A stretch of 64,000 bases of DNA from Cellulomonas telluris (GCF_004886325.1 NZ_QXFN01000001.1:434001-498000); one strand, 5' to 3'. Positions 24,404 through 32,961 are shown, numbered from the stretch's first letter. Notes: generated from the sequence alone by a model not told the origin. Numbers and translations: made by a program.

Positions 24404-25315
24404 TCACTCGACGACGCCGGCGTGCACGTCCTCCGCGAACCGCCACAGCGCGTCCTCGCGGGCCTCGTCGTACGACTCGGGTGACGACGGCACGACGCGG
24501 CGCCGGTCGACGTACGCGCCGCTCGCCGCGGTGAGGTCGCCCAGGAGGAGGGCCGCGAGCGACGCGCCCGCCGTCTCGACGGTGTCGAGCAGCGGGGTGC
24601 GTGCGAGCAGCGGCAGCACCCGCAGGTTGAGGAACCGGGTGGCGGGCCCCGCCCGGCGGGTCAGCCCGGTGCCGGGCACGAACGCGGGGTTCCAGGACAG
24701 CACGTCGACGCCCGCCGGGGTGTGCCGGGCCCAGGCGTGCACGAGGTGGACGGCCGCGAGCTTGCTCGTGGAGTAGGCGGTGCGGCCGGCGGCGACCGTG
24801 CCCGGCCGGTCGAAGGCACCTGGCCGGGCCAGCACCGCGGGCTCCGACCAGCGGGGCGCCGGCACGAGCCCGAGGTTGTGCCGCAGGTCGCCGAAGTGCG
24901 TGTCGCTCACGGTGACGACGGCTCGCGCCGGCGGGCGCAGCCACGGCGCGAGACCGCGCAGCAGCACGTGCACCGACAGCACGTTGACGACGAACGTCGT
25001 CTCGAGGCCGTCGGTGGTGTGCAGCGCGTCCGGCAGCTGCACCCCGGCGTTCGCCGCGACCGTCCGCAGCGGCGGCAGGCGGCCCGCGTCCAGCAGGCGG
25101 CCGACGTCAGCGGTGGCGGCGCGGACGTCGTCGAGGCGTGCGAGGTCCGCCTCGACGGGGACGACGCGGGCGGGACCCAGGGCGTCCGCCGCGGACCGCA
25201 CGGCCGCGGCGCGCCCGACGAGGACGAGGTGGGCGGAGGGGTCGCGGCGCAGCACCTCGGCAGCCGCCGCGCGGCCGATGCCCCGGGTGCCTCCGGTCAT
25301 GACGATCGTGTGCAC
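24404..25315 (-). CDS. Short-chain dehydrogenase/reductase
   Basis: A 303-residue SDR. The NADP-binding motif is TGGTRGIG (8-15), followed by VGR (Arg for NADP phosphate), NAGV, and the active-site pair Y-x-x-x-K in AYSTSKLAAVH, with Ser in VTVSDTH. The size and C-terminal extension resemble the light-dependent protochlorophyllide reductase-like/retinol-dehydrogenase group. Substrate unknown. GTG 25315 is the start. The gene diverges from a TetR gene, and the palindrome at 25353-25369 lies between them, so it is probably the regulator's target. Confidence 0.82.
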   Translation of the reverse strand: MHTIVMTGGTRGIGRAAAAEVLRRDPSAHLVLVGRAAAVRSAADALGPARVVPVEADLARLDDVRAATADVGRLLDAGRLPPLRTVAANAGVQLPDALHTTDGLETTFVVNVLSVHVLLRGLAPWLRPPARAVVTVSDTHFGDLRHNLGLVPAPRWSEPAVLARPGAFDRPGTVAAGRTAYSTSKLAAVHLVHAWARHTPAGVDVLSWNPAFVPGTGLTRRAGPATRFLNLRVLPLLARTPLLDTVETAGASLAALLLGDLTAASGAYVDRRRVVPSSPESYDEAREDALWRFAEDVHAGVVE

Positions 25316-25352
25316 GGGTCTACCTCTCGCCCTGCGGGTCCTCCCGCACTTC

Positions 25353-25369
25353 GGTTGACAATGTCAACC
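25353..25369. promoter_or_regulatory. Palindromic TetR operator between SDR and tetR genes
   Basis: GGTTGACA-A-TGTCAACC is a perfect 8-bp inverted repeat with one central base. Each arm contains TTGACA, a consensus -35 box reading outward in both directions. A half-site GTGTCAAC recurs at 25391-25398, near the tetR start. A bound regulator would block both promoters. Confidence 0.75.
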
Positions 25370-25410
25370 TTAGGTCCGGTCCAGTGGACGGTGTCAACTA
25401 CCCTGCCTGC

Positions 25411-25983
25411 ATGACGTCCAGAGCCGAGACCGCGGCCGGCACACGGAGGGCCCTGCTCGACGCGGCCGGCCAACTCCTCGACGCGGGCGGCGAGCCCGCG
25501 GTGACCCTGCGCGACGTCGGCGCCGGCGCGGGGGTCTCCCGCACGGCGCCGTACCGGCACTTCGCGGACAAGGACGACCTGCTCGCGGCGCTCGCCGCCG
25601 ACGCCTGGACGTCCGCGGCCGACCGCGTACGGGCCGTCGCCGAGGACGCCCGGCTCGCGCCGACCGACGCGCTGCGCCGCGCGCTCGCGGCGCTCGTCGA
25701 CCTCGCGCGGACACGGCCGCACCTGTACCGGCTGATGTCCACGCCGCCGGCCGCGTCGTCCCCGCGGGTCGTCGCCGCCGCGTCGGCCGCGCAGGACGCG
25801 CTGCTCGTTCTCGTCGCCCGTGCCGTGGGCGAGGCGCGCGCACGGCCGGTCGGCGGCCTGCTCGTCGCCACCGTGCACGGTGCCGTCGACCTCCACCTCG
25901 CCGGCCACCTGCCCGCCGAGAAGTGGGACGTCGACCTCGACGGCCTAGTCGACCTGGCCGTCGCGGCCGTCGCCCGGACCTGA
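25411..25983 (+). CDS. TetR/AcrR family transcriptional regulator
   Basis: A 190-residue regulator. The HTH lies at residues about 10-58: RRALLDAAGQLLDAGGEPAV, LRDVGAGAGVSRTAPYRHFADKDDLL (recognition helix TAPYRHF). The C-terminal domain is a WHG-type ligand domain (RPHLYRLMSTPPA, VATVHGAVDLHLAGHL). TACCCT (25399-25404) is 6 nt upstream of ATG 25411 with no Shine-Dalgarno, so the mRNA is likely leaderless. It probably represses itself and the divergent SDR gene via the palindrome at 25353-25369. Confidence 0.88.
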   Translation: MTSRAETAAGTRRALLDAAGQLLDAGGEPAVTLRDVGAGAGVSRTAPYRHFADKDDLLAALAADAWTSAADRVRAVAEDARLAPTDALRRALAALVDLARTRPHLYRLMSTPPAASSPRVVAAASAAQDALLVLVARAVGEARARPVGGLLVATVHGAVDLHLAGHLPAEKWDVDLDGLVDLAVAAVART

Positions 25984-26027
25984 CAGTGGCGTAGGTTCGT
26001 CCGCACACGACCGGAAGGAGCGCGGCG

Positions 26028-26420
26028 ATGCAGTGCCCCGTGGACCAGGCCCAGCTCGTCATGGCGGAGCGCCAGGGCGTCGAGATCGACTACTGCCCCG
26101 TGTGCCGCGGCATCTGGCTGGACCGAGGCGAGCTCGACAAGATCCTCGACCGGGCCGCCGGCCCCGCCGCGCCTGCGGATCCGCTGTCCGCGCCGGGTGT
26201 CCAGACCCCTGGCCCGCCGCCCGGGTACGACGACCGCCGCTACGACGGCGGGCGGCCCGAGCGCGGGTACGAGCGGGACTACGGCCGCGGCTACGACGAC
26301 GACCGTCGTGACCCGCGGTACGACCCGCGGCGCCAGGCGCCCGGCTACGGCACGCCCGGCTACGACCCGCGTCGCCGCAAGAAGAAGGACTCCTGGCTCG
26401 AGGACCTGTTCGACTTCTGA
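26028..26420 (+). CDS. TFIIB-type zinc-ribbon protein with Asp/Arg/Tyr-rich tail
   Basis: A 130-residue protein. Residues 1-45 are a zf-TFIIB ribbon: MxCP, then DYCPVCRGIWLDRGELDKIL, the family hallmark. Residues about 50-115 are a disordered Gly/Arg/Asp/Tyr/Pro stretch with RGYDDD, RGYERDYG and DPRYDPRR repeats. The end KKKDSWLEDLFDF is a conserved-looking acidic-aromatic tag. The function is unknown in the family. GGAAGGAG lies 8 nt before ATG 26028. It is convergent with the lipoprotein gene, 6 bp apart. Confidence 0.8.
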   Translation: MQCPVDQAQLVMAERQGVEIDYCPVCRGIWLDRGELDKILDRAAGPAAPADPLSAPGVQTPGPPPGYDDRRYDGGRPERGYERDYGRGYDDDRRDPRYDPRRQAPGYGTPGYDPRRRKKKDSWLEDLFDF

Positions 26421-26426
26421 CGCACG

Positions 26427-26840
26427 TCAGCAGCTGAGGGAGTCTGCGAGGTCGTCGCGGGCGGTGCCGACCTCGGTCGCCTGCTCGCGCAGCGACTCGG
26501 CCGCCGCGCCCACGCCCCCGCCGTCCTCCGCGTCGTCGAGCTGGTCGTCGAGCCGCTCCCACGCGTCGTCGAACGCCTCGCGCTGCTCCTGCGCGATCTC
26601 GTCGGCGGCGTCCGCCAGGCGGTCCTGCGCCTCGTCCGCGCGCTCGCGGGCCTCGCGGACGTCGTCGGCCGTGGAGTCGGCGGTGAACGTCGCGTCGAGC
26701 TCGTCCAGCGCGGTGCCGAACTGCTCGACGGCGGCGCAGGGGGCGGCGTCCTTGTCCTCCGGCTGGTCGCCGTCGCTGCACGCGCCGAGGGCGGTCACGG
26801 CGGCGAGCAGGGCGACGGTGCGGACGAGCGGACGGCGCAT
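26427..26840 (-). CDS. Hypothetical lipoprotein with acidic coiled-coil region
   Basis: A 137-residue lipoprotein: MRRPLVRT, a hydrophobic segment, and lipobox LGAC with Cys20. The mature part is rich in Asp, Glu and Ala and predicted helical (VREARERADEAQDRLADAADEIAQ, WERLDDQLDD), ending in a Cys. I recognise no family. ATG 26840 is preferred over the longer frame because the signal peptide starts there and GGGAGACC precedes it. It diverges from the dehydrogenase gene. Confidence 0.7.
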   Translation of the reverse strand: MRRPLVRTVALLAAVTALGACSDGDQPEDKDAAPCAAVEQFGTALDELDATFTADSTADDVREARERADEAQDRLADAADEIAQEQREAFDDAWERLDDQLDDAEDGGGVGAAAESLREQATEVGTARDDLADSLSC

Positions 26841-26988
26841 GGTGGTCTCCCTCACGAGGCACGGCCGCGGGTGCGACCACGACCAGCGTCCGTCGTCCCG
26901 GCGGGCCGCGCACCCGCTCCCGGCGGACGCGTGCCGGGCGCCCGGTGCCGCGACGCGCGCGACACGCGGCGCCCGTAGCCTCGGCCGC

Positions 26989-28089
26989 ATGGACGTGGCG
27001 GTGCTCGGGGCGACCGGGGACGTGGGGCGGCAGGTGTGCACCCAGCTCGTGGAGCGGCAGGTGCTGCCCACGACGTCCCGGCTGCAGCTCGTCGGACGCC
27101 CCGGCGGTGCGTCGGGCCGCGCCGTGCACGGCCTGCGCGCCGACCTCGTCGACGCGTACGACGAGCACGCGCCCGTGCTCGACGTGGCGCTCGACCCGGC
27201 CGACGTCGTCGCGGACGTCGTCGTCGTGGCCGCCGGGCGCACGGTGCCGCCGCGCAGCGACGGCGTGCCGCCGAGCCGGGCCGAGCTCGCGGCCGCCAAC
27301 GCCGCCGTCTTCCGCGCCTACGCCGACGCGCTCGCCGCGCACGGGTCCGGCAGCGAGGTCGTCGTGGTCGTCGCGAACCCGGTCGAGCTCGGTGTCGCCG
27401 TCATGGCGGAGCGGCTGGGCCGGCACCGGGTGATCGGCATGGGCGCGTGGCTCGACACGCTGCGGTTCCGGCGGGAGATCGCCGTGCAGCTCGGGGTCCG
27501 GCGGCACCGCGTGGGCGGGTTCGTGGCCGGGCAGCACGGGGACGACGCCGTGCCGCTGTGGTCGACCGTGCGCATCAGCGGCCTCGACCTCGCGGAGCGG
27601 CGGCGGGCCGTCACCCGCCTGCGCGGCGGACGGACGCTCGCGACGTTCCCGGCGGAGGTGGCCCAGGCGAAGCAGGACCTGCTCGCGGTCGCCGCGACGG
27701 ACATCGGCGCCGCGTTCGCCCTCATCGACACCTGGCCGCCCGACCTGCGGGCCCTGGCGCGGCCGTGGATGACGCACCAGTCCGGCGCCAAGACCGCGAC
27801 CGGCACCGCGTCGGCCACGATCGACCTGCTGGAGACGGTCCTCGACGGGCGCGACATCGTCGTGGCCGGGCAGGTCGCGCTCGCGGGGGAGGCGACGGTG
27901 GGCGGCGCACCCGTGCACGGCGTGCTGGGCGTGCCCGTCGTCCTCGGACCGGAGGGGTGGACCCGCGTGCTGCTCGACCCGCTGCCGGAGGACGAGGACG
28001 CCCGCCTGGCGCAGGCCGCGGCCGCGATCGCCGCCGGCACCGCGTCCTGGACGTCGGCCGGCACCGCCGCCCCCGAGGAGGCCCGATGA
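26989..28089 (+). CDS. Malate/lactate dehydrogenase family protein
   Basis: A 366-residue LDH/MDH-superfamily enzyme. The Rossmann motif is GATGDVG (7-13) rather than the usual GAGxVG. NPVE (catalytic Asn region), GMGAWLDTLRFRREIA (family G-T-x-L-D-T-x-R), and the active-site His in GQHGDDAVPLWS (family GEHGDSEVPVWS) are all present. It would interconvert a 2-oxoacid and 2-hydroxyacid with NAD(H); substrate is uncertain. TAGCCT (26976-26981) ends 7 nt before ATG 26989 and no Shine-Dalgarno exists, so the mRNA is probably leaderless. The stop overlaps the next start by ATGA. Confidence 0.82.
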   Translation: MDVAVLGATGDVGRQVCTQLVERQVLPTTSRLQLVGRPGGASGRAVHGLRADLVDAYDEHAPVLDVALDPADVVADVVVVAAGRTVPPRSDGVPPSRAELAAANAAVFRAYADALAAHGSGSEVVVVVANPVELGVAVMAERLGRHRVIGMGAWLDTLRFRREIAVQLGVRRHRVGGFVAGQHGDDAVPLWSTVRISGLDLAERRRAVTRLRGGRTLATFPAEVAQAKQDLLAVAATDIGAAFALIDTWPPDLRALARPWMTHQSGAKTATGTASATIDLLETVLDGRDIVVAGQVALAGEATVGGAPVHGVLGVPVVLGPEGWTRVLLDPLPEDEDARLAQAAAAIAAGTASWTSAGTAAPEEAR

Positions 28090-28553
28090 CGACCGACGAC
28101 GACACCCGCTGGGTCGGCTGGGTGCGCACCGAGCACCGCACCGGCAGCATCTCCGCGCTCGCGGGCGTGTTCTCCACCCGCGGCGTCAACGTCGACTCCA
28201 TGGCCACGGGGGACGTGCACGACGACGCCGGCCTCGTGGTCGTCACGTTCCGCGCCGGTGAGCGCCGCGCGCGCCTGCTCACGCGCACGGTCGAGCGCCT
28301 GCCGCAGGTCCGCTCGGTGCAGGTGCGCCGCGCCGACGACCTCGGCGTGCGGGCCGCCGCCGTGGTGCACCTGCCGGCGGGCGTGGCGTTCCGGCCGCCT
28401 GCGCACGCGGCCGTGCGCTGGTCCGGGGAGACGGAGCAGGGCCAGCCCCTGCTCGTCGAGGGCGCGCTGGCCGACGTCGAGGCGACGGTCGACGCGGCGC
28501 GGGCCGCAGGGGCCACGAGCGACGCGACGGTCATCCAGCCGCCGTACGCCTGA
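28086..28553 (+). CDS. ACT-domain protein
   Basis: A 155-residue protein. Residues about 10-80 form an ACT domain like that of acetolactate synthase small subunit: WVRTEHRTGSISALAGVFSTRGVNVDSMATG, then DDAGLVVVTFRAG and VERLPQVRSVQVR. The C-terminal half resembles a second ACT-like or IlvH C-terminal region. No ilvB or ilvC gene is near. Its ATG overlaps the dehydrogenase stop, so the two are translated together; it may be an amino-acid-sensing subunit for that enzyme, which is inference. Confidence 0.7.
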   Translation: MTTDDDTRWVGWVRTEHRTGSISALAGVFSTRGVNVDSMATGDVHDDAGLVVVTFRAGERRARLLTRTVERLPQVRSVQVRRADDLGVRAAAVVHLPAGVAFRPPAHAAVRWSGETEQGQPLLVEGALADVEATVDAARAAGATSDATVIQPPYA

Positions 28554-28640
28554 GCCGGCACGCCCGATGAGAACCGGCGCCGGCCGGAGTCCCCTCCTCC
28601 GGTGAGGCGCGCCGTGCGCCCCGAGGGAGAGGCGACGCCG

Positions 28641-29207
28641 ATGAGACCGCTGCGCTACGCGATCAACGTGACGCTCGACGGCTGCTGCCACCACGAGGCG
28701 GGGCTCCCGCCCGACGAGGAGTCGATGCGCTGGTGGACCGACGAGCTGGGGCGGGCCGACGCCCTCCTGTTCGGCCGGGTGACCTACGGGATGATGGAGT
28801 CCGCGTGGCGGCGGCCCGCCACGGGCACGTGGCCCGACTGGATGGGCGAGTGGGAGGTCCCCTTCGCCGAGACCATCGACCTCGCGAGGAAGCACGTCGT
28901 CTCCAGCACGCTGGACGAGGTCGACTGGAACGCCGAGCTGGTGCGGGGCGACCTGGGGGACGCGGTGCGGCGGCTCAAGCAGGAGCCGGGCGAGGGCCTG
29001 TTCGTGGGCGGCGTGACGCTGCCCCGGGCGCTGGCGGACCTGGGACTCGTCGACGAGTACGTGCTCCTCGTGCAGCCGGTCGTCGCCGGGCACGGGCCGA
29101 CGTTGCTCGCGGGTCTGCGCGAGCGCGTCCGGCTCGAGCTCGTCGACCGCCAGGAGCTCCGGTCGGGGGCGGTCGTGCAGCGGTACCGGCCGGTGCCGGC
29201 GATGTGA
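28641..29207 (+). CDS. Dihydrofolate reductase/RibD C-terminal family protein
   Basis: A 188-residue RibD_C-type reductase. It opens with LRYAINVTLDGCCHHEAG, has the NADPH-region LLFGRVTYGMMESAW, and ends with FVGGVTLPRALADLGLVDEYVLLVQPVVAGHGPTLL, the typical GG...LVDE...P...G.G pattern. The family includes pyrimidine reductases and many uncharacterised flavin- or NADPH-linked enzymes (YyaP type). GAGGGAGAGG lies about 9 nt before ATG 28641. A related protein is encoded at 41687-42328. Confidence 0.82.
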   Translation: MRPLRYAINVTLDGCCHHEAGLPPDEESMRWWTDELGRADALLFGRVTYGMMESAWRRPATGTWPDWMGEWEVPFAETIDLARKHVVSSTLDEVDWNAELVRGDLGDAVRRLKQEPGEGLFVGGVTLPRALADLGLVDEYVLLVQPVVAGHGPTLLAGLRERVRLELVDRQELRSGAVVQRYRPVPAM

Positions 29208-29298
29208 CGTGACGTGGGGCGGCGCTCCTCGTCGCGCCGGCACCGGAGAGCGCCGCTCACCGGGTGCACGCGCCCGCGCCCTCCTAGAGTCCCGTCGC

Positions 29299-30231
29299 AT
29301 GACCGGGGACGTGCGCATCGGCATCTCCGGGTGGCGGTACGCGCCCTGGCGCGGCGTGTTCTACCCACCGGGCCTGGCGCAGCGGCGCGAGCTGGAGTTC
29401 GCGTCGCGGCAGATGCGGTCCGTGGAGATCAACGGGTCCTTCTACTCGCTGCAGCGCCCCGACAGCTACCGCGCGTGGCGGGCCGAGACGCCGGACGACT
29501 TCGTGTTCTCCGTGAAGGGCCCCCGCTTCGTCACGCACATGAAGAAGCTGGCCGGCGTCGAGACGCCGCTCGCGAACTTCTTCGCCTCCGGCGTGCTGGC
29601 TCTGGGCGACCGCACGGGCCCGATCCTGTGGCAGCTGCCGCCGAACCTCGGCTTCGACGCCGACCGCCTCGCGCGCTTCTTCGACCTGCTGCCCCGCTCG
29701 ACGGCCGCCGCCGCCCGGCTCGCCGAGCAGCACGACGACAAGGTGCCGGAGGGCCGTGCGCTGACCGAGACCGACACGGACCGGCCGCTGCGGCACGTCC
29801 TCGAGGTGCGGCACGACACGTTCGTCACGCCGGCCTTCCCCGCGCTGCTGCGTGCGCACGACGTCGGCCTCGTCGTCGCCGACACCGCCGGCCGCTGGCC
29901 CCACCTGGAGGACCTGACCAGCGACGTCGTCTACGTGCGCCTGCACGGCGAGAGCGAGCTGTACGTCTCGGGGTACGACGACGCGTCCCTCGACCGCTGG
30001 GCGGCGAAGGTGCGCGCCTGGTCCACCGGCGCGCCGCCGCCCGACGGCCCCCGCGTCGCGCCGCCCGCCCCGGACCGCCCGCGGGACGTCTACGTGTACT
30101 TCGACAACGACGTGAAGGTCCGCGCCCCGTTCGACGCCATGGCGCTCGCGGCCCGCCTGGGCGCCGGCCCCCAGGAGGCGGCGCAGGGCGGGGTCGGCGG
30201 AGCAGACGCCACACCCGGCGGACGGGCCTGA
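29299..30231 (+). CDS. DUF72 (YecE-like) protein
   Basis: A 310-residue DUF72 TIM-barrel protein: RIGISGWRYAPWRGVFYPPGLAQRRELEFASRQMRSVEINGSFYSL spans the conserved start (about 5-50), with FVFSVKGPRFVTHMKKL, LWQLPPNL, LEVRHDTF, YVRLHG and YVYFDND following in family order. Its biochemical role is unknown; a nuclease-like or radical-repair role has been proposed for some relatives. TAGAGT (29285-29290) ends 8 nt before ATG 29299, suggesting a leaderless transcript. The tail (about 290-310) is Gly/Ala-rich. Confidence 0.83.
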   Translation: MTGDVRIGISGWRYAPWRGVFYPPGLAQRRELEFASRQMRSVEINGSFYSLQRPDSYRAWRAETPDDFVFSVKGPRFVTHMKKLAGVETPLANFFASGVLALGDRTGPILWQLPPNLGFDADRLARFFDLLPRSTAAAARLAEQHDDKVPEGRALTETDTDRPLRHVLEVRHDTFVTPAFPALLRAHDVGLVVADTAGRWPHLEDLTSDVVYVRLHGESELYVSGYDDASLDRWAAKVRAWSTGAPPPDGPRVAPPAPDRPRDVYVYFDNDVKVRAPFDAMALAARLGAGPQEAAQGGVGGADATPGGRA

Positions 30232-30254
30232 CCGGTACCCGCTCCGCCGACACC

Positions 30255-30322
30255 TCGACTGCCGGCCGCGCCCGTCCCGCCCGTCGTGTCGACTGCCGGC
30301 CGCGCCGGTCCCGCCCGCCACG
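30255..30322. repeat. 34-bp tandem direct repeat
   Basis: Two copies (30255-30288 and 30289-30322) share TCGACTGCCGGCCGCGCC and the following GTCCCGCCCG with one mismatch in the core. The repeat lies in the 376-bp gap after the DUF72 gene. It has no coding character. Its role is unknown. Confidence 0.7.
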
Positions 30323-30402
30323 GCGACCGCCCACCGGCCGCGGTCCCTGCGCCGTCACGACCCTTCCGCTCGGCGTGTCGCACGCGAGGACAGGCGTTCG
30401 CC

Positions 30403-30444
30403 GCGACCGTACGGACGGTGTGCGTACACCGTGCGTACGGTCGC
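30403..30444. promoter_or_regulatory. 42-bp near-perfect palindrome without an adjacent regulator
   Basis: GCGACCGTACG (30403-30413) pairs with CGTACGGTCGC (30434-30444); inside, CGGTGT and ACACCG pair around GCGT, leaving only two mismatched dinucleotides. GTACG/CGTAC halves of this sort are typical of TetR-type operators. It sits in a 376-bp gap with no regulator on either side. It could equally form a transcript hairpin. Nothing else is seen in the gap up to 30607. Confidence 0.5.
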
Positions 30445-30607
30445 GTGAGAAGGGTGCCTCCCTCCGGGTCCGACGACCCGGCGCGGCCGCGTGGAGGCGC
30501 ATCCTGCGCCCGGCGCACCCGCCTGCGCACCCGGCCGCGCCGCCCGGCACCGTGTCCCCCGGCACGGGGCCCTGCCGGCCGCAGGCCCGGTGCGGGACGA
30601 TGGCGGC

Positions 30608-31156
30608 GTGCAGCCCACCGACGCACCCCGACCCGTCTTCGTCGCCGGCATCACCGGTTCCGAGCCCGAGCACTGGCAGGCCCTGTGGCACGCCGAGCTG
30701 CCGCACGGCGTCTGGGTCGAGCACGCCTCCTGGGACGAGCCGGTCCGCGACGAGTGGGTCGCCGACCTCGACGCCGCGCTGCGCGCCACCGACGGGCCGA
30801 AGGTGCTCGTCGCGCACAGCCTGGGGTGCACGGTCGTCACCGAGTGGGCCGCCACGCACACCGACGAGTCGGTCGTGGCTGCGCTCCTCGTCGCACCGCC
30901 GGACGTGCACGCCCCGGCGTTCCCCGCCGCCGCGCACGGGTTCGACGCACCCCTGCGCCGGCGGATGCCGTTCCGCACCGTCGTCGTCACGAGCCAGGAC
31001 GACCCGTACGGCACGCCGGAGCACGCGGCGCGGCTCGCGGAGGACCTCGGCGCGGAGCTCGTGGACGTCGGCCCGCTGGGGCACATCAACTCCGACTCGG
31101 GCCTCGGCACGTGGCCGCAGGGTCGTGCGCTCCTGGACGACCTGCTCGCTCACTGA
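30608..31156 (+). CDS. RBBP9/YdeN family alpha/beta hydrolase
   Basis: A 182-residue small serine hydrolase. It opens VFVAGITGSEPEHWQALW (family GxxGxxxxHWQ), has the nucleophile in VLVAHSLGCTVV, an Asp in VTSQDDPYGT and the catalytic His in LGHINSDSGLGTWP. This is the RBBP9 (DUF1234-like) group, found in bacteria as small esterases of unknown substrate. GTG 30608 is the start because the conserved motif begins soon after. A hairpin follows the stop. Confidence 0.85.
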   Translation: MQPTDAPRPVFVAGITGSEPEHWQALWHAELPHGVWVEHASWDEPVRDEWVADLDAALRATDGPKVLVAHSLGCTVVTEWAATHTDESVVAALLVAPPDVHAPAFPAAAHGFDAPLRRRMPFRTVVVTSQDDPYGTPEHAARLAEDLGAELVDVGPLGHINSDSGLGTWPQGRALLDDLLAH

Positions 31157-31179
31157 GGATCCGACGCCCCCGGACGCAC

Positions 31180-31214
31180 CGACGCCCGGCGGCCGCGAGG
31201 GCCACCGGGCGTCG
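31180..31214. terminator. Bidirectional hairpin terminator
   Basis: CGACGCCCGG (31180-31189) pairs perfectly with CCGGGCGTCG (31205-31214), with a further GGCC pairing in the loop. It lies between the convergent hydrolase and aldo/keto reductase genes. Confidence 0.75.
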
Positions 31215-31233
31215 GGACGGGCCGACCGCGAGG

Positions 31234-32244
31234 TCAGACCGGGCGCTTCTGCGGCGACGTCTCCGCCGTCTTGCCCGGGTCGCGCTCGACGACGTCGCCG
31301 AGGACGTCGTCGATCCTCTGCATCATCTCGGCGGGGATCTTCACGCCCGCGGCCTTGACGTTCTCGTGCACCTGCTCGGGGCGCGAGGCGCCGATGAGCG
31401 CGGCCGCGACGTTGTCGTTCTGCAGCACCCAGGCGACGGCGAGCTGCGCCATCGAGAGGCCGAGCTCGTCCGCGATCGGCTGCAGGCCCTGCACGCGCGT
31501 GAGGACGTCGTCGTTCATGAACCGCTTGATCATGTTCGCGCCGCCCTTCTCGTCCGTGGCGCGCGACCCGGCCGGCGGCTCCTGACCCGGCTTGTACTTG
31601 CCGGTGAGCACACCCTGGGCGACGGGCGACCAGACGATCTGGGAGATGCCGAGCTCGCGCGAGGTCGGCACGACCTCCTCCTCGATGACCCGCCACAGCA
31701 TCGAGTACTGCGGCTGGCTCGAGATGAGCTGGAAGCCGAGCTCCTGCGCGAGGGCGTGGCCGGCGCGGATCTGGTCCGCGGTCCACTCCGAGACGCCGAT
31801 GTAGAGCGCCTTGCCCTGCCGGACGACGTCGGCGAACGCCTGCATCGTCTCCTCGAGCGGCGTCTCGGTGTCGTACCGGTGGGCCTGGTAGAGGTCGACG
31901 TAGTCGGTCTGCAGGCGCTGCAGCGAGCCGTTGATCGACTCCATGATGTGCTTGCGCGACAGGCCGACGTCGTTCTTGCCCTGCGGGCCGGTCGGCCAGT
32001 AGACCTTCGTGAAGATCTCCAGCGACTCGCGCCGCTCACCCTTGAGCGCCTCGCCGAGGACGGTCTCGGCCTTGGTGTTCGCGTAGACGTCCGCGGTGTC
32101 GAACGTCGAGATGCCGGCGTCGAGCGCGGCGCGCACGCACTGGGTCGCGGTCTCGTTCTCGACCTGCGAGCCGTGCGTCAGCCAGTTGCCGTAGGTGATC
32201 TCCGAGATCTTGAGCCCGGAGTTGCCGAGGTAGCGGAATTCCAT
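31234..32244 (-). CDS. Aldo/keto reductase (potassium-channel beta/YghZ type)
   Basis: A 336-residue AKR barrel. Catalytic residues are Asp and Tyr in FDTADVYANTKAETVLGEAL (about 48-67), Lys in IFTKVYWP and His in DLYQAHRYDTETPLEET. The NADPH site is LIGASRPEQVHENVKA near the C-terminus. It resembles the AKR14/Kv-beta group that reduces glyceraldehyde-3-phosphate or methylglyoxal. The first 8 residues MEFRYLGNSGLKISEITYG are canonical for the subgroup, fixing the start at 32244. Confidence 0.9.
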   Translation of the reverse strand: MEFRYLGNSGLKISEITYGNWLTHGSQVENETATQCVRAALDAGISTFDTADVYANTKAETVLGEALKGERRESLEIFTKVYWPTGPQGKNDVGLSRKHIMESINGSLQRLQTDYVDLYQAHRYDTETPLEETMQAFADVVRQGKALYIGVSEWTADQIRAGHALAQELGFQLISSQPQYSMLWRVIEEEVVPTSRELGISQIVWSPVAQGVLTGKYKPGQEPPAGSRATDEKGGANMIKRFMNDDVLTRVQGLQPIADELGLSMAQLAVAWVLQNDNVAAALIGASRPEQVHENVKAAGVKIPAEMMQRIDDVLGDVVERDPGKTAETSPQKRPV

Positions 32245-32361
32245 GCCCCCATCCCAGCACCTCCGCCGGGGTGCTGCCGCACCGGACGGGACCTGAGGCA
32301 CGTGGGCGGCCGCCGCGCGGGTGACAGACTCGCGGACGCCGAACCACCGGGAGGGTGCTGC

Positions 32362-32961
32362 ATGGACCTCGACCTGGCGACCGCGCTCGCGGACGCACGC
32401 TCCGAGTACGACAAGATGGTCGCGGGCGACTGGTACCGCTACCGGTACGGGCCGGAGCTGGCGGACATGACGACGTCGACGCAGCGCACCTGCCGGCGCA
32501 TCACCGCCCTCTACGACGAGGACCGCGACGCCGCGCTGGCGATGTTCCGCGAGCTGCTCGGCACGGTGGGCGAGGGAGTCGACTTCCGCCCGCCGTTCTA
32601 CCTCGACTACGGCCACCGCCTGCACCTCGGGGACCGCACGTTCGTCAACGCCGACTTCCTCACGCTCGGCGGCGGCGAGATCCGCATCGGCGCGGACGTG
32701 CTCATCGGGCCGAGCGTCCGGCTGTACACGCCCACGCACGTGCTGGACCCCGCGCTGCGGCCCGACGGCTGGGAGCGGGTCGACCCGATCACGATCGAGG
32801 ACGGCGTGTGGCTCGGCGGCAGTGTCGTGGTGTGCCCGGGCGTCACGATCGGGGCGCGGTCCGTGATCGGGGCCGGCTCGGTGGTGACGAGGGACGTCCC
32901 GCCGGACGTGGTGGCGGTCGGCAACCCCGCCCGGGTCGTGAAGGAGCTGCGGGCCGGCTGA
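32362..32961 (+). CDS. Maltose/galactoside O-acetyltransferase (left-handed beta-helix)
   Basis: A 199-residue acetyltransferase of the Maa/NodL/LacA group. The N-terminal Mac helix domain (DYDKMVAGDWYRYRYGPELADM region, about 14-40) is followed by hexapeptide repeats: IRIGADVLIGPSVRLYTPTHVLDP, ITIEDGVWLGGSVVVCPGVTIGARSVIGAGSVVTRDVPPDVVAVGNPARVVK. The catalytic His is in TPTHVLD. It would acetylate a sugar with acetyl-CoA in the cytoplasm. GGGAGG precedes ATG 32362 by 7 nt. Confidence 0.9.
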   Translation: MDLDLATALADARSEYDKMVAGDWYRYRYGPELADMTTSTQRTCRRITALYDEDRDAALAMFRELLGTVGEGVDFRPPFYLDYGHRLHLGDRTFVNADFLTLGGGEIRIGADVLIGPSVRLYTPTHVLDPALRPDGWERVDPITIEDGVWLGGSVVVCPGVTIGARSVIGAGSVVTRDVPPDVVAVGNPARVVKELRAG

